NCBI RefSeq assembly: GCF_036373705.1
Contig: NC_089853.1
Span: forward strand, 4,698,905-4,762,904
Direction: 5' to 3'
Source of the DNA: Amia ocellicauda
Taxonomy: Eukaryota; Chordata; Actinopteri; Amiiformes; Amiidae
DNA length: 64,000 nt
Position 1 is the first letter of the stretch; every line of letters starts with the position of its first letter. The notes beneath the pieces were generated by a model. The model was not told the origin of the DNA, searched no databases, and worked only from the letters and a program-made list of their open reading frames with translations. The position numbers and the translations under genes are program-made. Positions 1-12,209 of the stretch are shown here, one piece after another.

Positions 1-3000
1 GATGCAGAGTTCCCGCTCGCTTTTGTTCAGTAAGAGAAAGCCCTTTGAGATTTGCAGCCACCCCCCCAAGGCACAGTGTCACAGCAGTCCCAGTGTTTTG
101 CGGTCTCCTGGCCCTTGCTGTACAGCTGTATATCTGTATTGGCTCGTAAAGGACAGAGCAATAATCAACACCTGACCGAAAGACAAACGGGTACGCTCCG
201 TTAGATTGACACTCATGTTGGGATCCTTTTTTTGGACCACCTGCAGAGCTACGAGCATTTCATTGTGTATTAGTGTCTCCCTGTAGATCATATATCTTCT
301 CCGTCTGCACGCAGCTTCATTGATTTATGGCTATTTTGTTTCTTGATTAAAACACAGTTTCAAGCTGTTTTGGTAAAGATCCTCGCAGGATTCACTGTGG
401 GGAAGGAATCCAGTTTATTCACACAGGCTTTTACAAATTCATTGAATACTCTCTAGGAAAAGATGCAAGTGATTTGCAGTCTAGATGGGATTTCTTGGAG
501 ACAAAGTTCTTGCTTTATCTCTTTAGCGGCTATATATAACATCTGGTTGTCACTCATTGTTATTATGGTTTGTTTTGGGGGAAATTATTTTCCTATTTAA
601 CTTGCCCACTGTAAACATCATCATTATTTTCAGATAACCAATGTACTCTTTGTGTACAGTATATGGAGAATGGTGCATGCCATGTTCATCTTCGATGGTC
701 TGTGTTCCATATTAAGCATCTGAGGGGTCCGTCTGGTATTGTGTTTCATAAATGACCAATAAACTAACCGAGATTCTAGGACATTGCAAAATAGCTTCCC
801 GTGGTTACCAGCCATGTTGTATCTGACTTAGCAACAGCATTTCTATTCATACCCATTTGCTATTATTGTATTGCAATTATTTTAATAAAAAGCACATATT
901 AAACAGGATGCATTCAGTTTTTATTGGGGGATGCTATGCATTACAACATCACGCATCACACAGGCAGTTAAAAGGGATGAAGGCCACATGGCTCACCGAG
1001 ACAATCTCTGCTTTGCATTAGTCTTTTTTCACAATGATCTCTGCAGCAAATAAAATGCAAAAGCCTTCAGGATACTCCGTTTGTGTCAGACATTGCAGGA
1101 TGAAACACACGATATCTTTATTTGTACTGTGTATTTTTTCAATAAATATGTGCTTTACAGCGGTGCACATGCCACTGGTAGACGTTTGGATCAGCTCACC
1201 GGTAAAGTACATGTGTGCCGAGTGTTTACTGGACAAACCAAAGGAAAATGAAAAAATGCTTATACACTAAGCAGACTAGAACGGCAATACAACGTCCCAG
1301 ACCTACTTTCAAGGAAAACAGCGACTAAATTTAGGAAAACCAACAATACTTAACCCCGTCACCTCCGCAATTGTCTATTTCTGATACTTTGTCCACATTG
1401 TGTCTTCCCTGCAACAGACACAAAAACCAGGGGCATTCCTCCGGACCCAAAACAGGAGGCGTGCATCATGGCCGGTGTTTGAGCATGAAGCTGTAGACTT
1501 TGTGATACACTTATTGCTCCGAGATGGATAGTAATAGTGGGCACCGACCGATAAAGAGCCAGTGTCCTCTCAGGTCTTGTGTCTGCTTCAAATTTGCAGT
1601 GCTTTGAAAAACAAATCAATAAAACCCCAGGTTTCAGATAGATTGGGAGTTTATTTAATGAATTAAGTGTTTCAATTGACAAGTATCTAGGGAAGACAGC
1701 AGAGTGCAAACATTTAAATTGCTGTGGTTTCCAGCACATAGAAGTGAATACTATCAGTTTCCTTCTGACAGCTGCAGGTTTTGTACTCCATTAGGATTCA
1801 TCTAACTAATTCCTCCTTGTTATATGAACTACCATCTTTATGAAATACTGTAAAAAATTAAACTAAAAATCATAAAGACTCAATTGTAAAGCATGCAGGC
1901 AAACCCGTACAATGGGAAATTCGAACGCTTGGAGAGCCGTACAGCGCTCTCATAATGCATCGGTTCTGGCCTTAATAGCATTCATTCTCTGGGGAGAATA
2001 CCGATTTTTGTTTTTTATTTCCTCGCCATCATGAGCTGTGTGTGTGTATGCCCGCTCTAAAGTTACCACCCAGTTTGTTAAAAGTGTAGGAGCCTTCTCA
2101 TTCACATAGAGTATACTCTCCCTATGACCAGTCTGCATCGGGCTGCATAATAGGAATTTTTCTATCTGTAACCAGAGAGCTTAGCGTGGTGCAGCTCTGA
2201 GCCGCTGGCCTGTAGCTCGACAGTCTGCAGCTCAGAAACACCTGTTCACAGTCTGACTGACAAACAATCATGTCATTATTCATCTCTGAGTTGGCAGCCT
2301 AAATCCCCAGGTCCTAAAGCCCTTACCACAACAAAGAGCCGGCGATGAGACACTTTTAAACATTTTATCTGAACAGCAATTAGAACTAATTTTATAGTGC
2401 CCTCTCACTGACTGACTTCCCCAATGGAAAACTAATAAACACTTTGGAAGAGGTACATTGATCAATTAATCAATACATTATAAAAAAAATCTACGAATAA
2501 ATATGTAACAATACATGAAAGACCTATATGCCATTATCCAATTATAGATAGACAGATAGATAATAACAATATAATAGGCAGCACATAGTTGGAATGAACC
2601 CCAATAAAACAATTTTCACTGTATTTGTATACGTGGGGATTTTAGTAACAGCGCTGTTGCAATAATCTATGCCATTGGTATGGTTTGATGAAATGGAAAG
2701 TCTTATGAAGAATGTAGTTTTTTCATGTCATCGCCCAGTAAATCTTTGCCTCTTTTCACTTAATCCAAAAAGTACATGATCAAATCTTTTGTAAACAGCA
2801 ATTTCCTGTCTTAAACGTTGTTAATCCTAATCTGACTTCAAAGCCGGGGAGCAAAAAGGATCTTCTAGTCCAATTCACCCAAGACTGGCATTTTACCTTC
2901 GCTATTCAATCTATAGATACCTTGTGCTTTCATTTCACTCTGCACTGGGGACCCCTTTCGCCCTCCCAGACCAGAGAGATTTTGTTCACTGTATTCTTGG

Positions 3001-6000
3001 GAATATATATGGGACCATTCTAACAGAGTGAAATAACACAGCCGAACTCAGTTCAGGAGTTCAGTCCTGCGAAAACAGTCAGGTGGTTGTTAGAGTAAAA
3101 TTGCGTCCAAGGTTTGGACAATTCCTGGGACTCTCATAAGAAACGTGTCCTGTTCACTTCACTAGTCAGTCGTCTCCTATGAGGGTGAATGAAAGCGCAA
3201 TTCTTCAAAAGGGCTTATCCACTTGAGGTTGGACAATGAGAGTCCACACCTATGTTAGCACAGATACTCAGTGGTATGAAAATGTACAAATATGCATTCA
3301 ACTATTCACATTACCTCTGGTTTCCTCTAGATACATTTCTCCAGTGCATAGACATCTGAAGAGTAGTGTTGTACTGTGTATTATTAGTACATTTTGGATG
3401 TTTAGGTAGGATTTTCATGGTAGGCTTCCTGTTAAAAAACAAAAACAACTTTCTTCCATTTACTCAGTTTTATCTGAGTATGCTATCTTGCCCCTAGGTG
3501 CCAGTAGTTCAAAAGGGGGAACACATTCACTGCCATGCAGATACAATAAAAGTATCAAAGCAAAATGGTACTCAAACAAAATAATCCACAACTAGTTTAA
3601 CATGCTAAGTAAATATAAACACATACAGTGCTATGAAGTGCCAGTGGAGGCCTATCCAGATTTCTATGCATTCTTCCATTTATTAAGGCCTAAGGGGGGG
3701 AAGATATTTTGAGCTTAACTTCCTTGCAAGATTTCTGTTCTTGGTAAGCAAGTGTCTCTTACTATCTGGGATTCATTAGCAACTAGCATTGGCCTTGAAG
3801 TCAGAATGTCTTCCAAGCGTTCGCTTTGAAAGTATCTGCGTGTATAAAAATCAGCTGATATTTGAGGAGAGGAACAGATTTTCCTCTGGAGTCAGCAGAA
3901 TACAAATTTAAAAATGTTTAAATAAATAAATAAATAAATAAAGCTTCAGAGGCTGATACAACGATATCGTCGAAAATATCGTCCCATGTCTGAAATATGT
4001 TATTTGGCCAGTTTAAAACTCTTTACCGGTTGTTATTAGCAGGACTAAGATATAAAGCTTGTCTTTTCAACCCATTTAAAATAAAAAGAGGACACCCACC
4101 CCCTGACCACACCCCTCAGGAATGCGAGACCCTATCGAATTTCTTTTTCATCACCAATGGCTACAGGGACAAAAAAATGCAAGGTTGTCATATTTAACTA
4201 TGTCATAATAAATGTGCCCAGAAATGTATATGCTTCCCTCTTGTCTGGGGTGAGGGGCTGAGTGAGTGAAAGATTCATTGCAAAAATTATTGAAAGGGTG
4301 TAAAAGCAGGAGTGCGGATATGTTAATTTGGTCATGCATTCCTCATACCTAGACACACTGTTATTTCCAGGTACTTTTACATGCTAAAATAATCTGTCAA
4401 GTGAGAAAGAACATAAAAGCTGCACCTGACCCATTGTCAGTTTCTTCTTACATTACACAACAGCAAAATTAACCTGAAAGAGTTTCAGTCATCTCACCTG
4501 TAAAAGGACTGGTCTAACAAAATAGTTTTCAGCTGCAATCTTCTTAGCCTTCCCTGTGTCGACAGATATACAACAATTCCCAGAGCAGTGTTATGTGGAG
4601 AGATAAAAGCTGTATTTAATATTTTGAGCAACAGGAGGGTCTGAACCGTTTTACAAAATGCCCGCAGAGATTCTGCGAGTTGCAGCCATATCCCTGCTGC
4701 GGTTTATATATACAAAGATTTGAATAACCCCAAAAAAGATTTTAGGAACCTGTTGATTGAAAAGTACAGTTATTATCAATACATATGAGAAACACGATTA
4801 TATGAGAATAGCGATATCACTGGGAAATTACTGAAGGAATTAAAGTTAGATTAAGACTTCTGTAAGTAGCTCCTTTGCTTTTTCATTATATATAAAAGAT
4901 ATATTTTATTTATACATAAATATGTGTAATGAAAAGCAATCTACATGAACCCTAGAAAATTGTACTTATTTTTTTTTTTGGTAAAATAAACCACAATAAT
5001 GTTTTTTTTTATGATTTATATTAATTGCTTTATTAGTTCATTTATAAACAGAGACTTCCCTGCTCCCTGCTCTGCTTCCACTGAAGGCAAGGACTCAAGA
5101 GTCTGGCATTAACATAGCTTAGTGTTGTCAGTTTAAAGACCCCTGAAAGATATCAGCAAACAGTGCTAAAGCGATAAGTGCCATTAGGACCGAGATCTGT
5201 CAACAGCACAAATTACAAACCAGCAGCAGAAACGTATCTGACAGCAGTGTCGGAACAGCTTGTTGCTTGGTTTACACCAGCAGGGCCCAGAAGAGCGAGT
5301 GAAGGCTTATCTACGACTCAAGCCCCACACGAGAACCTCAGAGCTCGGAGGGAGACTCACACTGGGAAGCAATCCCGACGGGACGCCCAGGAGGTCTGCC
5401 TTTGCTTTGGTCAATTCAGAAGGAAAATAAATCCTACAAAAACCCATACATCAGCTTATAACCTTTTTTTTTTCCTTTACCTGAACCACTCATTGCCTTA
5501 TCTCAACTACAAGCCCCCCAACAACTGTTTGTTGACCCTGAGTGCTGACAGACATCTGTCCGCTGTGACCTTGCAATGTGTTTCTCTCTAGCGGTCACAG
5601 TAGGTGCTCTGGCTGCTTTGTTAACATGCTATTTGCCATTTCATAATGATGGCTATATTATGCTTACATATTACTGAAATATCTTTTAACTCTTTCAATC
5701 TAGAGGTTGTCCTACTGCTTAGAGACCAAGAAATCAGATATATTATATAATATTGCTGTAAACATGAAAGAAGAGAGAATATCCACTTGCAGCACAGAAT
5801 TTGAGAGTCTGGTGAAAAACTAATTTGTTAATATTCATAGTCATTGTACATAACCTAAAGATAAAAAATACATAAATATAAATGTATTAATAATAACTTA
5901 TGAGGAAATTAAAACAAAAACCTGCATTATAAAGCTGTATGTTTTTACTCTCAGAAGGAAAGACAAACTTAATGCATGGAAAATATATTTTATACGTTTG

Positions 6001-7740
6001 ATTTACTGATAATTTTTTGTAACACCAGATCAATGTAAAAATAATCAAAAGGAGAAAGCAGCATCTAAAATACAATGTCGGAAATACAGTGTTGGCCCTA
6101 CACTGGCTAGTGCCCATTTCACTGAAGAGTATTCAAAGGAGCAAGAACAATAAACATGCTAAAAGTATTTTAAGTCTTTTTAATTATAAGTAAGTAGCTT
6201 TCGCATGTAAATGCCCCCATTGAGAGTTCTGCCATTTCGTGAAAGGCTTTAAATTCAAGGGAAATTAGGTAACATTCATTTTCAAATGACCGGCGACAGC
6301 AGCTGTTTCTCCGTCGGGCAGACCGCCACTGTGCTGAGCACTTTGACAACACGGCCATTTTTAGGGGGTCCTATCATTGTCCAGATACGAGCCGAGGGCA
6401 GGGGAGCTGAGGGAGACGCAGAGAATGGATGTGTTTTATTCAATGGTCCCCACGGACAATGTCTAAGCAGCACTGTGATACAAGACTGTCAACAATGACT
6501 TTAGCAGTGTTTTTCCCAGTAAACCCCCTACTCTGTATAAACTTTATTGGTGCCGTACATTTCTCCAGCTCCCTGACATCGACTTCATACCTGTAGAGGA
6601 CATAACAAAGCAGAAACTTACCTCCAAGAAAAGGACAACATTTTTATACCAGTGTCCCTGTTATAATGTAAGTCTTTCTTTGAAACTGGAATTTTAAAAG
6701 AGGGCTTTTTTTAGTCACCATTTTCATTACTTGATGCAAGTTTTTTCTCTCCCTCCTATCGCACACTTATTCCTACACTTGAAGGTTTATGGTGTCACAC
6801 TCACTGATGGCTTATACTGTTACAGGCCACCACAATCATTTTACTGTTGGAAAGCGCAGAGTATTTTAATGCCTTCTGAAAGGTATTTGAAACCTGGAGG
6901 CAGAAATCAAAGGGATCTGAAAGTATAAGAAAGCCTATCCTATTTCAAGTGAGAAGAACCTTCCTTTCATACTATAGTTTGAAGTGCTGCTTTCTAATCA
7001 GCCACCACACTGATATATAACTTCAGTCACAAAGGTGCAGCAACAATGTCAGCTCATACCTTAGTCCTGGTATCTCTCCACGCATGACTTAGCCTGAGTG
7101 CCGAAGTGCCAATTCCAAATTAAACACTAGGTTTTCTTTTAAGAGGAGAATCACATATTCGAGCGAGGCCATGCACTGAAGCCAAGTATTTTGTTCCACA
7201 TCATCTATAAAATAACCCCCGAAAGTAAAATAGAGCCCATGATGTTTCTTCATCTTTCCACTCCCCGAAAAAGAAAAGGTGTTGGTAAGAGAGGTTATTG
7301 AGGGAAGAATAAAAACATCACGATGCTCAGAGGGTCTTGTTGATTGACATTGAGGTTATTTGATAAACCCTTTAAAACTAATTTTGAAAAATATGTTGTC
7401 AAATAGCAGGAAATAAATACATATTTGATCACACAGTAAATAGGAAACTTTACGTAAGTGCTTTAATGATGGGTTTCATCCAACACTGATGCAAATTTAA
7501 TTTCAAAACAACAATTAATCTTGTCCAGTTTTTGTTATGAAGGTATAATTATTATAAAGGTTATAGGTGTAATCTTTCCCTTAATATTTATGGTTTATGA
7601 TTTTAATTATGATTTGGTATTTAGGAATTCCACCATACACCAATTATTGTCCAAACTGTTTTGAATCTCATAATCTTCATAACAAAGAAACTTATTTATT
7701 ATTGATTTGAATGTGTCTATGATGTTTTTGTCCATCTGAA

Positions 7741-7743
<3 letters not shown>

Positions 7744-7778
<35 letters not shown>
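7744..7778. repeat. (CA)n microsatellite
   Basis: An uninterrupted AC dinucleotide run of about 35 bp in intergenic DNA. Confidence 0.95.
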
Positions 7779-7779
<1 letters not shown>

Positions 7780-8199
7780 TATATAATTTGATATATCTTT
7801 CTATGTCCTTGGGGTCAAGTAAACAATCAATAAAATAAAGTCAATTCAGCAATTCACTACAACTTACTGGGCAACTGCATTATCTCAATACTTAGTTAAT
7901 GTGTGACTAATAAACTTGAATGCATTTAAGGAAGTTAAATATATAATGTGTTATAAATGTATTTCTTTATGACATTAATATAAATGTTCTACTTTGTATG
8001 TGTAGATAACAAACTATTACATAAATGTTACCTTCTATTTTACATTTATTTATTTATATTTAAGAAACATGCAACCAACGGCCAAAAATAAATGGTCGTA
8101 AACGGTCCATAATTATTCAGAAATAATGTTTTATAATAACATTTTAGCCAGAAAATAACAACTATAAAGGAAATGGAGGTAGAGAAAAGGGTTAAAATC

Positions 8200-8440
8200 T
8201 CCCCAATGACCTGTTGAAATGGTGTATGGGAATGAGATGGTTGCCAATTTGTTTGCAATGCGTTCGGACTGTACGGGGGCTCTTTGGGTCTGACAGGCAG
8301 GTGAGATCAAAGGCAGCCCGGACAAAGGGGGCTCAGCAGCGATTTGTCAGGGGACGAAAGGCAGTCCTGTCTGGGAAAGTGGCTGCAGCCCCGGCCGGGC
8401 CCTCAGATCACTGGCACACTAAAGAAACCATGGCATGAGA
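8200..8440. promoter_or_regulatory. Candidate distal fgf3 enhancer A
   Basis: A GC-richer island in AT-rich DNA, about 3.9 kb upstream of the fgf3 start codon. It contains a full TCF/LEF consensus AGATCAAAGG (8304-8313), a nearby ACAAAGG SOX/TCF-like core (about 8322-8328), and a TGACAG MEIS/TALE core next to a CAGGTG E-box (about 8291-8302). The motifs are seen directly. Enhancer function and the link to fgf3 are inferred from composition and position. Confidence 0.3.
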
Positions 8441-8819
8441 AAAAGTACAGCAAAAAAGGTTCAAAGGTCAGTTTGATTTGGTTTGGATTATTGGTGCCTC
8501 CTTTTTTTCCACAAAAGAGCCAAGAACAAGAATCGCTCTTGGAAAAAGACCCTTTGTACGCATCGTTTAGAGTGTATCTACAATTAAAAGTTAGTTTAGT
8601 CATATTTTTCTCCCACACAGACAAAATCAAGAGATAGTCATGCCCATATCTGGCATTAGAAATACAATAGGGCCTTCTGCCTAACGACAGAAGGGTTGGT
8701 AGATTATATATAAAGAAATAAAGGCGTAATACATGTAGGATTTATATGAAACTCAATCCGCAGTGGGTTAGGCTCGTATTTCTTCATATATTGCACACGT
8801 AAGGGTCGGCATTAATTTG

Positions 8820-9180
8820 AACATGAATTCTGCATCCCCTTAATTGTCTTGTAGGACAGTTCAAATGCGTTAATAAAGTATGCTTAATTGGTCGGATCTT
8901 CAATCGGACAGAACTAAAGCGGGTCCCTGGGTGGCTCTTGCCGGGGTGGTGGTTACAATTTCAGACTGCATTTCCTTTGATCAAACCCCTCTCTGGAGCC
9001 GCAGCTTTGGACCTGCGTTATCACACTGTTCACATAATTGAGAGCAAACACGGTCACCTAAATATCCATTCGGTGGGACTCGGGGATGCTGCTGTTTGAA
9101 CTAGTAATGGCTCTTTAATTGAAGAGGGAGGCGATTTTCCTATTGACACAACACTCCCCCCGTCTTTGGCATTTATTGCA
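8820..9180. promoter_or_regulatory. Candidate distal fgf3 enhancer B
   Basis: A repeat-free segment about 3.1 kb upstream of fgf3. It carries CTTTGATCAAA (8975-8985), which gives overlapping TCF/LEF cores on both strands. It also has a GCAAACA forkhead core and a GGTCACC nuclear-receptor-like half site (around 9045-9060), and an ATTA/TAAT-rich near-palindrome around 9110-9126. The motifs are direct observations. Conservation and activity are not tested. Confidence 0.3.
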
Positions 9181-9373
9181 CTTACAAATTGAAACTTCCC
9201 TTTTTCATTCACCTAGACTTATAATCGTAAATCATTCACGTAGGCAAAGAAGGGGTGGTTGTAATTCGCAGGATGCGAATAGGAGGACAAGGGAATCCGA
9301 TGATGTTTTACATGAACACCTATCGTTCACGTAGAACAGCACGCTTCCTCTATCCCTCGTTTTTCTGGGAGTC

Positions 9374-9374
<1 letters not shown>

Positions 9375-9421
<47 letters not shown>
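9375..9421. repeat. (TA)n microsatellite
   Basis: About 47 bp of uninterrupted TA repeat. It produces an artefactual low-complexity reading frame. Confidence 0.95.
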
Positions 9422-9423
<2 letters not shown>

Positions 9424-12089
9424 CTTATGACATATTTGTATAGGATGTTGTTCCAATAAAAGCGTCAAAAAATACCCAGAGAATATAGATGTGTATAAGT
9501 CAGTGTCTGGTCCATTGAACATAGTTAAATTTCCGTCCACCCATATTTGTCCAACTCACCTATGTGTCTGGCCAGCATGGTGAGTTATGCCCAGTCGTGC
9601 CACACACACATATATATAAATATATAAACATGCGTATCAATGCATACGTTTTCGGATGGATAAAAACGTTGTTATTTATCCAAAAGGAGAAGGTGGCATG
9701 ACTCTTAATTAGATAATGGCTCCAGATTGATTTGTTTATTTATTTATTAAGAAACTTTTCATGATATGATGAATTTATGACATAGGTCTGCAGAGGTCTA
9801 CTCTGAAAGACCCAACCAAACCTGATTATTACTTTGAGGCTTTGTGGGCGGTTAAAGGCCATCATTAAAAATACTTCCAGAAAGAAACAGCAGACCACAT
9901 CTGAAGAGCCAGCCTCTGTCAGAATCAAACCACATCAAGACAAAAAAAAAAGTCTCTCTCAAAAATGGTCACCAGAAAACGTATAATATACATCCCTCGG
10001 CTGATGCTCGACTGTGTTGATGTCTGACTGCAGAAAGTCTGGTAGAATGTTGTGAAAATCAACAGACGGGGGTTTTAGTCACCTTTTATCCCCCCCAGCA
10101 AATCCTGTGTACAATATATGCTCGGTATAAGAGGTGGGGGGAGACAAGTTAATGGTGTATTCTCCAGAGGGTTTGAAGCACAGCTTTAAGAGTATGTACT
10201 GGTATAGTGCCAAAGGGCAGAGAGATTTGTAGATGATGGTGCTAATTATGAAAATGGTAACCATAATGCGACCAAGATGGAAGCAATTTGAGCAAAAGTC
10301 ATTTGAGTGTTACTCTTCCGCCCACGTACTTGCACATACCCAGAGCTTTAATATTAAGAAGGGGATAGTCTAGCGCAGGATCCATAATCTATGCTATATT
10401 GCAGAGCGAAGAGTCTGTCTGTGTTGCAGAGTGGGGGATCTTTCTTAGGGAATAAATGGCTACATGATTGGAGACAGATGAGCGGCACCAGGGACGAAAG
10501 TATGCTAACATGCTTAGCTTATCAAATGGAAGTTAGCTCTGGAGATAAAGCTGTGACACTCTCTGGATAAGGGAATCTCAGACTTTTTTATTGCAACAGT
10601 CTCCATCCTGAATTCCTGTACCGATCAGCAATGGTGGAATATATTCTACAGCATTTTGCCCAAATTGCAAGGATAAGACGCATCCAAGTAGGTACCGCTC
10701 CATAAACGCCTCGCCAGTCTGCCAGTCAAACAAACAAACAAAACCAAAAAAGGTCTTGATCGGTCGTTTCTCTTCGGTTACTTTTCGGCAGTAAAAGCAT
10801 CTCTTTTTTTTTCTCCTCCTCCTTTCCTTTAATGTGTAAGATAATATGTCAGACTGGTACTCTGCTCTGGAATGGCACATTTCTTTAGAAGACCAATTAC
10901 CCCAGACTTGCCAAAATGGTGTTTTGAGGAACAATTAGACGGCTTTATTAGAAAAAAGCTCACTAAATAATAAAATGGCAATTAAATCATGTTACATTTT
11001 AAATCGCGTGTGTATATTATTCAAGTCTGTTTGCTTCATATTATTGTGTTGTATACGTATTGCCTATGTAATTTCCTTTTGTAAATAATTTTGAAAGTAA
11101 TACCTTTGTATTTAAATAGATAGTAAATTATTGCATAATTTAAATTATAATGGGGTTCATATCCTTTAAAACAAATATTTTAATTTTAAAGTGTAAACTA
11201 ATTGATCTACACTTACACAATTGTATTTAACTGTATCTCAGTAAATGATTGCATATTCAAAGACCCTTTAAATTTGAATACTAAGGGGATTCGTTTCCTT
11301 TAAAATGGGTATTTGAACTGTAAAGTGTAAATTATACTTTAATTTGGATCTACACTTAAAAAACTGTACTAGTTTAAAATACACACATTGAAAGGAGAAA
11401 ATCGTTTCATTCTCAATAGGAATGTGTTGAGAGAAAGAGAAAAAAGGATCATTATGAATGAACCTCACATCTTTTATTATACAGCTGTTTTGAATGTAAG
11501 CCCTTGCCAGCCACATGTGTAAGTTGCTTCATTTTAGCATCACTCAACCCTAGTTGGCGCGTATTGTGAATTGGGATTGATAGGAGCGGACCCCAGGGAA
11601 TGTGCATCCGAAGCCCACAGTGTATAATTTTCCAATGTATAATTGGCCTTTTGCATCTTTCAAAAGAAGGGCTCAGAAGAAGCTCTGCCCTCGGATGGCT
11701 TTGCTCTTTGTGATGCGGTTTTCCGCAATAAGCCACTGTGTGTAATACTGTGTAATATTATCCATGCTGCGCTCTCACAGTTCACACAAGACTGATACCT
11801 TGCCTCCCTTCTCCTTTGTATCAATTGGTCGGAGTTCAGGCTATTGTTGCTGGCAGGTCCTTTTATTTCTGTGCCCTGTCGATCAACGAAATCTCACGAT
11901 AGCACTCCTGGTGAAATCCAGTGGCTTTTTTTTTGCAAGAGGCAGTCTATTTTGGAGAGCAAAAGGGGGACCCATGATCACCACCCAGTCGACTCCAAGC
12001 GGCTGTGGCCCTAATCAATGACTACTGCTTCACTAGATCATTGCAAGATAAAAAGAAGAGATCGGGACAGATAAAGCTGCAAATGCGTC

Positions 12090-12209
12090 CTGGGCTGGAT
12101 CAGTGCGCTTTGCGACTCAGCCAGCGGCGAGGAAGACTTATTTAATGGGACCCCTTGTGCCAGTATTTTCCATTCGAGCAAGAAGACTAGGATTTTCGGC
12201 CATGCCACA
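12090..12209 (+). promoter_or_regulatory. fgf3: fgf3 leader: in-frame CTG extension and overlapping uORF
   Basis: The frame of the fgf3 start codon stays open upstream to a TAA at 12072-12074. A CTG at 12090-12092 lies in that frame, with G at -3 and G at +4, and would add 40 residues before the ATG. Mouse Fgf3 (int-2) is known to start at an upstream CUG as well as AUG, giving nuclear and secreted forms, so this CTG is a plausible alternative start. A 5-codon upstream ORF (ATG 12202, stop ending 12219) overlaps the main start codon in another frame and could reduce AUG initiation. The transcription start is unknown, so both elements could be untranscribed. Confidence 0.4.

Larger units (their letters stand above)
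1..12074. other. Intergenic DNA upstream of fgf3
   Basis: No open reading frame here is long enough, or similar enough to a known family, to support a gene. The DNA is AT-rich and holds a (CA)n run at 7744-7778, a (TA)n run at 9375-9421 and short AAAT repeats near 3919. In human the next gene beyond FGF3 (ANO1) lies far away, so a gene-free stretch is expected. Two less AT-rich segments with clustered developmental transcription factor motifs (8200-8440 and 8820-9180) and the proximal 11.4-12.1 kb are the likeliest regulatory DNA. Confidence 0.7.

Noticed and set aside
5178-5591. 137-codon frame on the + strand
   Set aside because: It has no recognisable domain and its composition resembles random translation. 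No conserved gene is expected upstream of fgf3.
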